In this document: positions 1 to 10,700 of the stretch, in pieces
How positions within the stretch are numbered: the stretch's first letter is position 1
How the letters are laid out: each line of letters starts with the position of its first letter
Assembly: GCA_963663005.2 (NCBI GenBank)
Contig: CAXXHH010000013.1
Location: forward strand, 62,001-126,000
Direction of reading: 5' to 3'
Source: CAINVV01 sp963663005
Lineage (GTDB): Bacteria > Bacteroidota > Bacteroidia > Bacteroidales > Prolixibacteraceae
Length of the DNA stretch: 64,000 bases
Translations under genes and position numbers: made by a program
The notes under the pieces: generated by a model
The model's input: the letters and a program-made list of their open reading frames with translations, nothing else
Databases searched by the model: none
Told to the model about the DNA's origin: nothing

Positions 1-452
1 GCTAACCAGTAAGCGACTAAAATACCCATGCCGATCCAGGCCTGTTTTTTCCAGTTGGTGTTAAGAAAAAGGATGGCACAGAATAAGAATACAAGGGCAA
101 TCCGCGGTAGCGTTCCTGTGTAACGTAAATCGGAGAAGTTAAAATCCGGCAGAAGATTTAGAAAGAGTCCGACGAGGTAAATTTTAAGCGAACGCCCGAC
201 AATCTTCTTGTACATTTCGGACTTCGGCGATCCCATTTCTAATCTTCGGGTGTACGCAAAGGCAATAGACACACCTACCACAAAAAGAAATATTGGGGCA
301 ATCAAGTCTGTGGGTGATAATCCATTCCATTTCGTGTGATTGAGTGGCCCATAGGAAAATTGCTCACTCCCCGGATAATTTACCAGAATCATAGCCGCCA
401 CAGTAAACCCCCGCATGGCGTCTAGTGAAACTAATCGTTTTGTTTCAGTCAT
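1..452 (-). CDS. DUF5009/HGSNAT-like membrane acyltransferase (N-terminal part)
   Basis: Only the first 150 codons are inside the window; the gene runs off the left edge. The ATG is at 450-452. The protein opens with MTETKRLVSLDAMRGFTV, the SLDAxRG signature of the family related to heparan-alpha-glucosaminide N-acetyltransferase (DUF1624/DUF5009). Hydrophobic helices and a Y-GPLNHTKW-G-SPTD-I-P-FLF segment follow, as is usual in this family. Such proteins are inner-membrane enzymes thought to acetylate glycans with acetyl-CoA. The gene is divergent from the GH20 hexosaminidase, which would fit amino-sugar metabolism. The family call is fairly sure; the substrate is unknown. Confidence 0.8.
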   Translation of the reverse strand, partial: MTETKRLVSLDAMRGFTVAAMILVNYPGSEQFSYGPLNHTKWNGLSPTDLIAPIFLFVVGVSIAFAYTRRLEMGSPKSEMYKKIVGRSLKIYLVGLFLNLLPDFNFSDLRYTGTLPRIALVFLFCAILFLNTNWKKQAWIGMGILVAYWL

Positions 453-620
453 AGTTCGTAGTTTTAAAGCAGATTCGTTAATTTTAAAAGGAAAAGTAGT
501 GTTGAAAACTCTTTTAAAGTTAATCATCCAAATGTTTTTATAAACGAATCAACATAAAATCAGAAATAATTAATTGTCGATTTTTAAGCTATTCTTTACT
601 AACTATTTAACGATCCAGAA

Positions 621-3224
621 ATGACTAAATTTTTCACTTTGACCCTCCTTTTGGGCAGTATTTATCTATTTAACAGTTGTAGTAATTATGCCACTACCCT
701 ACCAGGAAAGACGGAAATTGAGGTGAAATGGGAATTAATCACGAACATGTACCAGGGAAAAAACCAGGCATTGGCCTCATTTACGATTTACAACCACAGT
801 AAAATGACCCTTGAAAATAAGGGCTGGGAGATGTTTTTTTCGCAGATGCCCCCCACCCCGATTATAACAGACTCCATTCGCGCAGCCAGTGTAGTTCATA
901 TTAATGGAGACTGGTTTAAGCTGGTTCCATCCAAGAGCTTTCGGCTACCACCGGGCGACTCGATAAAAATCGGCTATTGCGGCACCGGTTTCATGATAAA
1001 AAATACTGATGCACCTTTGGGTATCTATTTTGTTTTCTATGATTCAAGCGGTAAAGAGCTGGGCATTGTGCCAGTTGCCAAACAAACAATTGTACCGTTC
1101 ACCAGACAGGAGCAACTAAAGCGAACCCAATCGGACATAACACCTGTTCCGACACCGGAAAGCCGCTACCTCGGGAATCAGTCTGTTAGCCTATTAGCGT
1201 CAAATTCACTGCCAGGATTATTGCCCACACCAAAATCGCTCAAATCGGGAGGCGACTCAGTAATTATTGATACCAGCTGGCAGCTATTTTTTGGAGACGG
1301 CTTGGAACAGGAGGCAAATTATTTGGATAAGAAGCTAAAGGATTTAACCGGATTGGAATTCAAACTTCAGAAGGGAACTCCAAAAATAAAGCCATCATTT
1401 TCAATTCAGATAGGGAAATCGAGAGAAAATAAGCCTGAGAGTTATGACCTACGTGTGAGCACCGAAAGTGGCGTGTCTGTAACGGGTTACGATGCTGCGG
1501 GAGTCTTCTATGGCATTCAGAGTTTTTTGGCATTGCTTCCTGTTAAACAGTACACTCAGCCTCAAAAGCAGTTAAAAACTCCCACCGTACAACTATTTGA
1601 TTCACCAAGGTTTCCCTACCGTGGATTGCATTTTGACATGTCGCGTAATTTTCAATCTGAGGAGACAGTTCTGAAAATGCTGGATATCATGGCTTTTTAC
1701 AAGCTGAATCGCTTTCTTTTCTATTTTATGGAAGATGAAGGATGGAGAGTCGAGATTCCCGGATTACCGGAATTGACCGAGATTGGAAGTCGAAGGTTGC
1801 ATGGAAAGATGACTGATCCGCTTCTGCATCCGTCGTATGGCAGCGGCCCCTTTGCTAACCCAAAAGAGGGTTATGGAACCGGCTACTTCACTTCCGGACA
1901 ATTCGTTGAAATGCTTAAATATGCGAAAGAGAGACATATAACCGTTATACCGGTGATAAACTTTCCCGCTCACGTGCGGTCTGCAATAAAATCTATGGAG
2001 TTTCGCTATCAGAGATTTATGAAAGAGGGTAAAGAAACCGAAGCCAATGAATTCAGGCTGATCGACCCGGCAGATACCTCAAAATACATTTCGGCACAGG
2101 GCTATCATGATAATGTGGTTTGCGTTGGTCGCGAATCGGTCTTCCATTTCTATGATGCCGCGGTCAAGGGTATCAAACAACTTTACGAAAAAGCGGGTGT
2201 ACCAATGGATATTTTCCATACCGGAGGAGATGAAGTCGCCATCGGAGCCTGGAACGGATCGCCAATGGTCAAGAAGCTTTTGTCTGACCATCCTGAGATT
2301 AAGCCGGATGAAAAAAGTTTGCAGGCATATTGTTTTGGAAGAATCTCAGCTATTTTGAAAAATAACGGTGTAAAAGATATTGGGGGGTGGGAAGAAGCGG
2401 CCTTGTTGAATGATGAAAATGGAAATCCCGTACCAAACAAAGAATTTGTGGGGAAAGGACTTCTGCCCTATCTCTGGAACAACACCGAAGGCGCTGAAGA
2501 TTTAGGATATAGAATGGCAAACGCCGGCTACAACGTTGTATTATGTGATGTCTCCAATTTCTATCTCGATTTTCCGTACGATAAAGATCCTGAAGAACCA
2601 GGTAACTATTGGGCCGGATTTTTGGATACCAAAGATTTTTATGCTTTCGCTCCGTTCGATCTTTTTAAAACAACTACAAAAACGGCGATGGGACGCTCAA
2701 TAGATGCAGAAAAAGAGTACCAGGCGAAAGTTCATTTAAAACCCGAAGCACGCAAAAATATTTTGGGAGTGCAAGCGCAGATCTGGAGCGAGACGATTAA
2801 AGGTCCTGAAATGCTCGAATATTATTATCTACCAAGGTTAATTGCCTTTTCTGAGACGGCATGGTCTTCTGAAAGATCATGGGAGACCATTGAAAACCAG
2901 TCTGCCAGAGAAAAGCAGATTAATCTGGAATGGAATAAATTAGCAAATTTATTGGGATCAAGGGAATTACCGCGACTAAGCGTTCTAAATGGTGGATATA
3001 ACTTTCGCATACCATTGCCGGGCGCTATTATAAAAGATGGATTCCTTCATGCAAATGTTGAGTTCCCCGGATTGGAAATACGTTACACAACTGACGGATC
3101 AGAACCTACAGCGCAAAGTCATTTGTACACTATTCCTGTGAAGGTATCCGGGATTGTTAAGTTGAAGAGCTTCGTAAGAGGAGGCAAATTCAGCCGCACA
3201 ACCCAACTGAGATATAAGATATAA
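621..3224 (+). CDS. GH20 beta-N-acetylhexosaminidase, lipoprotein
   Basis: An exported enzyme that should remove terminal GlcNAc/GalNAc from glycans. Residues 1-20 form a lipoprotein signal ending LFNSC, with Cys20 as the lipidation site. Residues of about 30-155 resemble the chitobiase N-terminal carbohydrate-binding domain, about 200-325 the GH20b domain, and about 330-770 the GH20 barrel. The catalytic pair is D537-E538 in HTGGDEV. The last ~75 residues (IRYTTDGSEP) match the chitobiase C-terminal immunoglobulin-like domain. Length (867 aa) is normal for multidomain chitobiases. The final codons run into a 26-bp inverted repeat. Divergent from an acetyltransferase-like gene, suggesting an amino-sugar locus. 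Confidence 0.93.
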   Translation: MTKFFTLTLLLGSIYLFNSCSNYATTLPGKTEIEVKWELITNMYQGKNQALASFTIYNHSKMTLENKGWEMFFSQMPPTPIITDSIRAASVVHINGDWFKLVPSKSFRLPPGDSIKIGYCGTGFMIKNTDAPLGIYFVFYDSSGKELGIVPVAKQTIVPFTRQEQLKRTQSDITPVPTPESRYLGNQSVSLLASNSLPGLLPTPKSLKSGGDSVIIDTSWQLFFGDGLEQEANYLDKKLKDLTGLEFKLQKGTPKIKPSFSIQIGKSRENKPESYDLRVSTESGVSVTGYDAAGVFYGIQSFLALLPVKQYTQPQKQLKTPTVQLFDSPRFPYRGLHFDMSRNFQSEETVLKMLDIMAFYKLNRFLFYFMEDEGWRVEIPGLPELTEIGSRRLHGKMTDPLLHPSYGSGPFANPKEGYGTGYFTSGQFVEMLKYAKERHITVIPVINFPAHVRSAIKSMEFRYQRFMKEGKETEANEFRLIDPADTSKYISAQGYHDNVVCVGRESVFHFYDAAVKGIKQLYEKAGVPMDIFHTGGDEVAIGAWNGSPMVKKLLSDHPEIKPDEKSLQAYCFGRISAILKNNGVKDIGGWEEAALLNDENGNPVPNKEFVGKGLLPYLWNNTEGAEDLGYRMANAGYNVVLCDVSNFYLDFPYDKDPEEPGNYWAGFLDTKDFYAFAPFDLFKTTTKTAMGRSIDAEKEYQAKVHLKPEARKNILGVQAQIWSETIKGPEMLEYYYLPRLIAFSETAWSSERSWETIENQSAREKQINLEWNKLANLLGSRELPRLSVLNGGYNFRIPLPGAIIKDGFLHANVEFPGLEIRYTTDGSEPTAQSHLYTIPVKVSGIVKLKSFVRGGKFSRTTQLRYKI

Positions 3225-3287
3225 GACATGAGACTTGAGATTTAGGAACGCTCTATCTGATGTCTCATGTCTTATATCTTATATCTC
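3209..3287. repeat. 26-bp perfect inverted repeat
   Basis: Arms at 3209-3234 and 3262-3287 are exact reverse complements, separated by 27 bases. The left arm overlaps the last codons and stop of the GH20 gene. The arms are built from GATATAA and GACATGAGA-like words that recur at 14338-14361 and 32031-32087. It lies between two convergent genes and could act as a terminator, but it lacks a clean T-tract and looks like a dispersed intergenic repeat. Confidence 0.85.
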
Positions 3288-3291
3288 CTGT

Positions 3292-5436
3292 CTAGAATCT
3301 AATATTGTATTTTATCTTGAGTCTTAACGCACTCTCGTCCATTACATAACGCTCGAGAGGTTTGGATAATTTTGTCGTCCATGCGATGATGATTTCGTTT
3401 CCGGGCTTTACAATCCATTGGAATCTGGATTGAACCCCCACTGTTTTGGAATTATTGTCGTACTGTAGATAGTTATTGAACGTAACCTCTGGACTAAACA
3501 GAATATTTGCATAAACCTGGTAGATGCGCGTTATAAAGGCTCCTGCCGGCAAGGTGACATCATTCTGTTTATATCTGGCCCCGATAAAGAGTGGTACGGC
3601 AACTTTATAATTGATACCAGCATTGATATCCCGTCGCGATCCATTATAGAAGTCTCCCCAGATATATGAAATATCGCCGGCAAAATTTCGGCTGCCCGCA
3701 CTTACCAGACTCAGGGAATGTCTGTAAAAATTATAGGTGCCTATGGGTATTACATAGGTCGAATAGATATTGAAGGGCTTTTCAAGGTATTCATATTCAC
3801 TGTTAATGGTGTACGAGAATTCTTCGCCGGATTTAAATCTAATTTTCAACGGCAGGTAGCTGATTTGCCTGGATTCCAAAACATTGGAAAAATTAACAAT
3901 GTGATTGAATCCTACTCCGGTTAAAGTCTGCAAAATGCCCCATTTTTTTAACCGTGGACCAATCTGAATATTGCCATACGATTGCTTAATATCGGTTCTG
4001 GGGACAAAGCCCATCCCTGCAACAAAGTTTTTGCCAATTTCGTGGTGACCAAGACTGAAGGAGAGAAAATCATTTGGATATGAGATGGTTCCACCCCATG
4101 AAAGATCATCATTGGACAAACCTTTAGTAGTAGACTTCAATCCAAATAATATCAGCGAAAGATTCTTATTCCCTTTAAATTTTGAGGTGGCTAATTTCAA
4201 GTCCAACCCTCCAACAAAATTTTCTGCCGGCGAAACAGCATTCCCATACGTACCAATGACACCCATCGAAGACTCATTACCAATGCTTCTTGAAATTCTG
4301 GCTACCGAGAAGTTGGTATTCCCGGTGGTATGCTCGTCATTTACATGCATCACCCCGATATTCCACTTGTTAATTGTACCAGTCAATTTCGCCGCATAAT
4401 TTATTTGAATCGGAGAACCATTAGTATCTAATCCCATGCGGCGAGAGAAAAAGGGAATGATCCCTTTCCCGTAAGCATTGGCGTCATCGCCCTGTATTCC
4501 AAAAGAAAACTGGCTGGATCCATCAAGAAAGAAATCACGCTTTTCAGGAAAGAGAAGTCCAAAACGTGTTAGATTAATTTGTCTGTCATCGACCTCCGTC
4601 TCGGCAAAATCCGTGTTTATCGACAGCGAAGATTTTAAGCTGGGTGTTATCTGATAGAACATATCGAGCCCGGCCTTTGACATATACTTATTTTTCGTAT
4701 CCTTCTTAGTATTCAGTCCTCCAATCACATAAGGAGATATGTCAAGTCCGATACCCTGCGTAATGTTATGAATTCCTTCGAGCAATCCGGCATCGGAGAC
4801 CTGAAATTTATATGCATTGACATTAGCGGTAGGCCAATAAGACATCTCCAATTTTCGTTTAATATGCCGGATGAATTTTATACCCCAGTTCGGATTGAAC
4901 TTATCAAAACCGAGCGTTTTAAATGGGATAGCCATTTCTGCTTCCCATCCGTCGGCCACGATGTGAGCCTTTCCTTCCCAGAGACCATCCCAGTCTTTAT
5001 TGAATACCGCCCCATTCTCACTAATTGTCGCGTCGCCGATTGACCCCCGGGGACCAATTTGAAACCAGTAACCGTTGCGGTGATCGAGGTACGTATCCAG
5101 GATGACCTGAATTCTGTCATCATTTCCCAAGCTGACATCACGAGCCATTTCTTTGGCTGTAATTTTCTTAGGATCATCAAAACATTTTATCCCGACGTAC
5201 AGAAAATTGGCATCATAGCAAATAAGAAAATTGGTCTTCTCAGAGACAGGTTTTCCCTGATTGGGTTCCCGCTGGATTAACTGATCCACTTTAGCCGCAT
5301 TATTCCAAACCTCCTCATTCAATCTTCCGTCTATCGTCGGAGATTTTTGCACGAATACAGCTTTAATGGAGGGTTGGGCGTTACTAATGGTCGTAAGGAA
5401 AAGAAGCAAGAATAAAATTCGATAGGAACAATTCAT
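3292..5436 (-). CDS. CBM9-like/DUF5916 outer-membrane protein
   Basis: Residues 1-20 are a Sec signal peptide (ending SNAQ). Residues of about 25-215 resemble the carbohydrate-binding family 9 fold, with the typical PTIDGRLNEEVW opening. The rest matches the DUF5916 family: amphipathic strands consistent with a beta-barrel, and a final IRF as in Bacteroidota outer-membrane proteins. The PEKRDFFLDGSSQF segment is characteristic of this family. The role is unknown, usually guessed as outer-membrane carbohydrate handling. Convergent with GH20; no operon partner. Confidence 0.85.
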   Translation of the reverse strand: MNCSYRILFLLLFLTTISNAQPSIKAVFVQKSPTIDGRLNEEVWNNAAKVDQLIQREPNQGKPVSEKTNFLICYDANFLYVGIKCFDDPKKITAKEMARDVSLGNDDRIQVILDTYLDHRNGYWFQIGPRGSIGDATISENGAVFNKDWDGLWEGKAHIVADGWEAEMAIPFKTLGFDKFNPNWGIKFIRHIKRKLEMSYWPTANVNAYKFQVSDAGLLEGIHNITQGIGLDISPYVIGGLNTKKDTKNKYMSKAGLDMFYQITPSLKSSLSINTDFAETEVDDRQINLTRFGLLFPEKRDFFLDGSSQFSFGIQGDDANAYGKGIIPFFSRRMGLDTNGSPIQINYAAKLTGTINKWNIGVMHVNDEHTTGNTNFSVARISRSIGNESSMGVIGTYGNAVSPAENFVGGLDLKLATSKFKGNKNLSLILFGLKSTTKGLSNDDLSWGGTISYPNDFLSFSLGHHEIGKNFVAGMGFVPRTDIKQSYGNIQIGPRLKKWGILQTLTGVGFNHIVNFSNVLESRQISYLPLKIRFKSGEEFSYTINSEYEYLEKPFNIYSTYVIPIGTYNFYRHSLSLVSAGSRNFAGDISYIWGDFYNGSRRDINAGINYKVAVPLFIGARYKQNDVTLPAGAFITRIYQVYANILFSPEVTFNNYLQYDNNSKTVGVQSRFQWIVKPGNEIIIAWTTKLSKPLERYVMDESALRLKIKYNIRF

Positions 5437-5578
5437 GGTAAAGTTGAAATTTTATCTGTCTGAAAGAAACCATAAATTGTTCAACGTCTATTCAAAAACG
5501 ACAGATACAACTTGAAACATTTGAAGGATTTCGTTATCAGAAATAGTTTGAAAGTCTCGCCGAAAATAATAAAAAAAA

Positions 5579-5986
5579 TTAAACCTCAGGTTCACTGCGG
5601 TTAGCTTTAATGGCCGCATTGATTCGTTTCGATTCGAGTCTTCTTTCAATTGACCCCTTTGTTGGCTTGGTCCGAAACCTCAATTTTTGTGGAGTCAGAG
5701 ATTTTTCCATCAAAAAATAGAATTTCTCAATCACCTTTTCTTTATTTTTCAGTTGAGAGCGATCGGATTGGGCAGTCAAAACAATTTCATTCTGCTTATT
5801 TATTCTATTGCTCAGTTTTTCAGCGATTATTTCCTTCTCCCTATCATCCAGCATGTTGGAATTCAAATAATTGAACCGAAGTTCAACTTTTGAACTAACC
5901 TTGTTGACATTCTGACCACCGGGACCACTGCTGCGTGTAGCCTGGAAAATAAATTCATCCGCAAAATTTCGATCCCTGATTCCCAT
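5579..5986 (-). CDS. arfB: Alternative ribosome-rescue factor ArfB (peptidyl-tRNA hydrolase)
   Basis: A short release-factor homologue that hydrolyses peptidyl-tRNA on ribosomes stalled without a stop codon. The GGQ catalytic motif is at residues 23-25 within RSSGPGGQNVNKVSSKVEL. There is no codon-recognition domain, and the C-terminus is a basic tail (KPTKGSIERRLESKR) of the type that enters the empty mRNA channel. Length (135 aa) is usual for the family. The window also holds prfA and prfC. Confidence 0.93.
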   Translation of the reverse strand: MGIRDRNFADEFIFQATRSSGPGGQNVNKVSSKVELRFNYLNSNMLDDREKEIIAEKLSNRINKQNEIVLTAQSDRSQLKNKEKVIEKFYFLMEKSLTPQKLRFRTKPTKGSIERRLESKRINAAIKANRSEPEV

Positions 5987-6051
5987 CGTTATACATTTAT
6001 ATGTTAGATGCGTAATCTCCCATAAAGGTTACAATGACAAATGGATGGAAA

Positions 6052-6082
6052 GCAAAAGAGGCCATCCTTTCAGACAGCCTCT
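6052..6082 (-). terminator. Rho-independent terminator after susD-like gene
   Basis: On the minus strand the stem AGAGGC/GCCTCT (6077-6082 with 6057-6062) is followed by TTTTGC. It begins 22 bases after the stop codon of the SusD-like gene and should end the susC-susD transcript before arfB. Confidence 0.7.
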
Positions 6083-6104
6083 CTACTATTAAAAAAATCG
6101 GATG

Positions 6105-7748
6105 CTATTGCAATAGCCAGATTTTTGAGAATTCATCGTCGACTGCAGGTGATAAGGTTGAAACACCTTTATCATATGCATTCTTATTTTGTCCTAATTC
6201 ATTTCCGGGATAGCGGTAACGCAATGGAAATGAATAGGTAGTCAACAGTCCGTTTTTAAAGATGTTAGGAAGTTGCGTCCTGCGAATATCCAAATAGGAC
6301 TCGCTTGCTACTGAGAATAGTGCAACCCACTTCTGTTCGGCAATCTTAGCCAATTTACCCGCATTGTCTGCTGGCAGGGCAATCGACGATTGAGCTGAAT
6401 ACGTAGCAATATCTGCATCTTTTACTCCCCATCGTTTCATAGAAGCTTTAATAGCTGCTTTGTAATAGGTATCTGCGGTTCCGGTCACATAGCCCTTAAC
6501 AGCTGCTTCGGCCAGATCAAAGAGGATTTCATCCTTGTTCATCACCTGAGCTTTCAGCAGCTTATGCGAATTTTGTTGGAACAATTTGGAATATTTTGAT
6601 ACCTTAAAGTTACCATACGTGCCTCCTAAAGATGTATTATAATGGCCGTTACCGTTTTTCCAATCACCGGGCATTCCGGCAATAAAGCCAACATACAATT
6701 TATCAACATCCAAAATATTCGGAAGCTGGGCTGCAATAACGCTATTGGATTTATCGATATATTCCCAGGTTGAAGTGTAAGTGTAGCCATTCGGATCTGT
6801 CGTACTAACCGTTTTACCGTTTAGAGAAGGATCGTTTGTCCAAGGATTTTCAACAGGCGCGAACCAGACAGCAATACGCGGATCTTTGTTGGCTGTCATA
6901 ATATCAACCAATGTTTTGCAGGGTCTTCTCTTCTCAAATTCACCACTGTTAGCCCAGTTATTTGGGCCTCCAACCCATGAATTTACAGGAGTAGTACCAA
7001 CATAATCGATCGATGCGTTTAAATCTGCATCTTCAGTCAACAGAGGTTGTGCCGAAGCGGCTGCAATTTTCGAAGAATATTCAGATTTAGATGAGGCACG
7101 CATTAACAAGCGCAGTTTGACTGAGTTCGCGAATTTCTGCCATTGAGTTTTACTGCCCCCAAACATCAGGTCGTAGGATGCACTGATTGTTTCATTGCCT
7201 GCATTAATACTTGCGATAGCGCCATCAATCTCTTTCAGCAGTCCTGCATAAATATCAGCTTGTTTGTCATAGACCGGATACAGAATCCCCTCGCGTCCTT
7301 TGAGCGCTTCGGTATAATATACGTCGCCGTAAAAATCGGTCATAAATTGAAATAACAGTACCCTGAAAGATGTAAAAATTCCTACGTGTACTTTTGAGCC
7401 TCTGGCTTCAGCCAATTTTATCGAAGCATCAATGAATTTCAGAATATCCATTGCGGTATACATATCCGTAGGTAACTGTTTGAAGGCGGAATAGTAATTA
7501 TCACCACCCTGGAAGTTCCGCTCTGTATATTGAACAGCGCCCGGCAATTTAGTATTTCCCCAGCCCATATCCTGGTAGAACAGAGACGTTTTCCTCAATA
7601 TTGAGGAGAGCAAATAGGGGTCATTCAAAGACTCTACTGCATTTTTCTGTTGCAATAAATCATACTGTCTCAGTGAATCTTTACTGCAGGAAGAAACTAC
7701 AGCAAAAAGTAAGAATATGACAGATATTTTTGTTAGAAAAGATTTCAT
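6105..7748 (-). CDS. SusD/RagB-like nutrient-binding lipoprotein
   Basis: Surface lipoprotein that should cap the SusC-type channel upstream and capture the substrate. The signal peptide ends in VVSSCS with the lipobox Cys at about residue 21. The body matches the SusD-like_2 subfamily (LNDPYLLSSILRKTSLFYQDMGWG near the N-terminus, a TPR-like helical body, and a YLDIRRTQLP-type segment near the C-terminus). It starts 32 bases after the SusC gene, so the two are co-transcribed. The ligand cannot be read from the sequence, and no carbohydrate enzyme shares the operon. Confidence 0.9.
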   Translation of the reverse strand: MKSFLTKISVIFLLFAVVSSCSKDSLRQYDLLQQKNAVESLNDPYLLSSILRKTSLFYQDMGWGNTKLPGAVQYTERNFQGGDNYYSAFKQLPTDMYTAMDILKFIDASIKLAEARGSKVHVGIFTSFRVLLFQFMTDFYGDVYYTEALKGREGILYPVYDKQADIYAGLLKEIDGAIASINAGNETISASYDLMFGGSKTQWQKFANSVKLRLLMRASSKSEYSSKIAAASAQPLLTEDADLNASIDYVGTTPVNSWVGGPNNWANSGEFEKRRPCKTLVDIMTANKDPRIAVWFAPVENPWTNDPSLNGKTVSTTDPNGYTYTSTWEYIDKSNSVIAAQLPNILDVDKLYVGFIAGMPGDWKNGNGHYNTSLGGTYGNFKVSKYSKLFQQNSHKLLKAQVMNKDEILFDLAEAAVKGYVTGTADTYYKAAIKASMKRWGVKDADIATYSAQSSIALPADNAGKLAKIAEQKWVALFSVASESYLDIRRTQLPNIFKNGLLTTYSFPLRYRYPGNELGQNKNAYDKGVSTLSPAVDDEFSKIWLLQ

Positions 7749-7780
7749 AGTTATTTTTTTATTACTGTGAAAGTCAAAAA

Positions 7781-10700
7781 TTAAAAATCAAGTGCCAGTT
7801 TGAAACCAACAGAACGTACACTTGGTAAAGTAGCACGAAGGATACCCTGGCTAACTCCTACTCCTGAGAATGCAGATTCAGGATCTTCATGTCTTCCGGA
7901 TGCATTCCACTGAACTAGATTTCTACCGATTAAAGAGACATTAACATTGAAAATTTTCAATTTACTTGTCACCTCGTTGGGAACAGTATAAGTGAGAGAA
8001 ACCTCTCTTAATTTGAAGTTTGTCGCATCGTAAACCCTGGTTGAAGTAAAGTTCCAGATACAATCTCCCCAGCTATTGTATGCGTACTGGTAGAAGGTGT
8101 TGTTAGGATCAGCGCCATTCACAATATAGTCTGCATCACTTGGAGTGGTACCTGCAAAATTTGGATTGATGAATACTCCTTTCGCATAACCAGCATCACT
8201 AAAGTCTGCGTGCTGACCGTCATTGTTAGCGTTGATTTCAGCATATTTGCTCGCACCAACTGCCGGCCATGGATGACCTCCGTGATCCGCATCGCGACCG
8301 CCACTCCAGAATGGATTATTGGGATCATTTGCTGTACCGAGAGATTCAATTGAACGACCGTTTGAGTCCATATATTGCTGATTAACAGACACATATTTTC
8401 CACCCATCCGTAGACTTCCAACCAGATTCAGTGTAAACTGCTTGTATTTTACGGTTGTATTCATTCCGACAATATAATCCGGATTATAGTTACCAAGTTG
8501 AGCACGATCCTTTTCATTGGATGATTTCTGGAATTCACCCGCGTCACCATCCAATAAGGCCATTCCTGCATATTTTCCTGATTGAACTCTCAGAATTGGA
8601 TTCTCTTCGTAAATATTTCCGATTTCTTCACCTTCTGCAATTTTGACCTTTGTTTTGCCATCATACGAAGCAAAAACGTAACCGTTTGGTGCAAATTTTG
8701 GAGAAAGGCGCAAAATATGTGCTTTGTAATGAGTTAAAGTCGTAGTAAAATCCCAGTACCAATCTTTGGTGCGAACCGGTACAAATGTCAGACCTGCCTC
8801 AAATCCCTTGTTTCTAACATCACCGACATTGGTAGTCATTGACGTGAAACCTGTTCCCTGAACTACCGGAATACCACCCAATTGATTGTTTTGATCTTTC
8901 ACGAAGTAGGTAAAGTCAAATTGAACTCTTTTCTTTAATAGCCACAGATCGAGACCTATTTCCTTCGTCACGGATTGCATCGGTTTGATATCCGGATCGA
9001 CCAGAGTGGCACTGATATTTGCCGTTTTGACTGTACTGGACCAGTCAGGATTATCAAAACTGTAAGTATCAACCGGCCTGAGTTTTGAAAGACCGTTACC
9101 AACACTGGCCAGCCCAAGACGAACTTTCATCAGATCGATCGTTTGTGGCAATTTGAATGATTCATTCACCAACCAGCTTGCGGAGACAGAGGGATAGAAA
9201 TAGTTGATTTTTTCTTCCGCCAAGTTTCCTTTCCAGTCATTACGACCGGTCACACCAAGAAAGAATTGCTTATCCCACGCGAAATCAGCTGTTCCGTACA
9301 CGCTGTAGGTTTTGCCAGCCTCCCAGGCATAGTTTGCGCTGAGCTTTCCCGGAAATGAGTTCCCAATTGTAAATAATCCGGGAACTGAAAGCGCCCCGGC
9401 ACTGACATCATACGTATCGGTATTTCTATATGCGTAGTTTACACCGCCAACAGCCGTAATCTCCAACTTACCAACAGTTTTGTTGAAAGAGAGAATTGCA
9501 TCAGAGTTAACATTCAAACTGTTGTTTGTATTTGTTGTGAATTGACCATCACCGCTGGCTGGCCTGCTAGCCAACGCTGTACGTCCAAAAGATTGGCGGT
9601 ACTCATAATTTTCACGTACATCTTCCATACCAGTGCGGAGAAGGAATGTGAAATTTTTATTTAATTGCCAGTCTAATTGCAGTTTACCAAAGAAATTGTC
9701 TCTGGTGAAAATATTGACCTTCTCATATGTGCTCCACCATGGATTATCTTCCGATTTATCTATACCGTTAGTTTTTTGAATCGCACCATTCATTAAGATG
9801 CCATCAAAACCGGTCATCCAGTAGTTCTTCATGTCGGCAAGCGGTTGGAGGTTCGCCGGGAAATTGAACAAAAGACTGTTCAAAATACTGTTAGATCCTG
9901 TGACATTTGCCTTATTTGGAGAGTAAGTTCTGATATAACTTGCATTGGCAGAGACTTTAATCTTGTCGGTTAGCTTATAATCAGAACTAATGTTGATCGA
10001 CTTTTGATTTGTCTTGGTATTTGGCATGACACCTACGTTGCCCATGTTACTCAAGGAAAGGCGGAAGGCTCCTTTATCGTAATTTCCTGTTACACTCACG
10101 TTTGTGGTAACTGTACTACCCGTGTTCAAATAGGCCTTTACACGATTTTCATTTGAAGAAACCATCGGTCCGCTATCCCATTTCTGAGTTTTAGTATTCC
10201 AGAAACTATCTGTGTATTTGCCATCCAATTTTGGTCCCCAGGTATCCGTATTATCGTACTGCCATTCGAAGGCGCGTTCTCCTTGTCCGAATATGGTCTG
10301 AGCCTCAATGAACTGGTATGGTGAATCCATGGTTGCGGTCGTCGAAATAGAAACGCCAATTCCTTTCTTTCCTGATTTACCTGATTTGGTCGTAATCATC
10401 ACAACACCGTTACCACCCTCCGATCCGTATAATGCACCTGCACTACCACCTTTCAGGACGGTAATACTGGCGATATCTTGTGGATTGAGCTGAGATAGAA
10501 TGTTGCCGAAGTCGACCCCGTTTTTGTTCGTAAATGTTTGAGCCCCAACAGGAATCCCATCTATTACGTACAACGGCTGACCTTTCACTGCCACGTTCGC
10601 GTCGGTTGCCGATGGCATTGCCGTTGTACCACGAATATTTACCAAAACCGAAGAAGTTGGGTCGCTACTAATGCTCGTCAGATTCACACCACTGATCTTT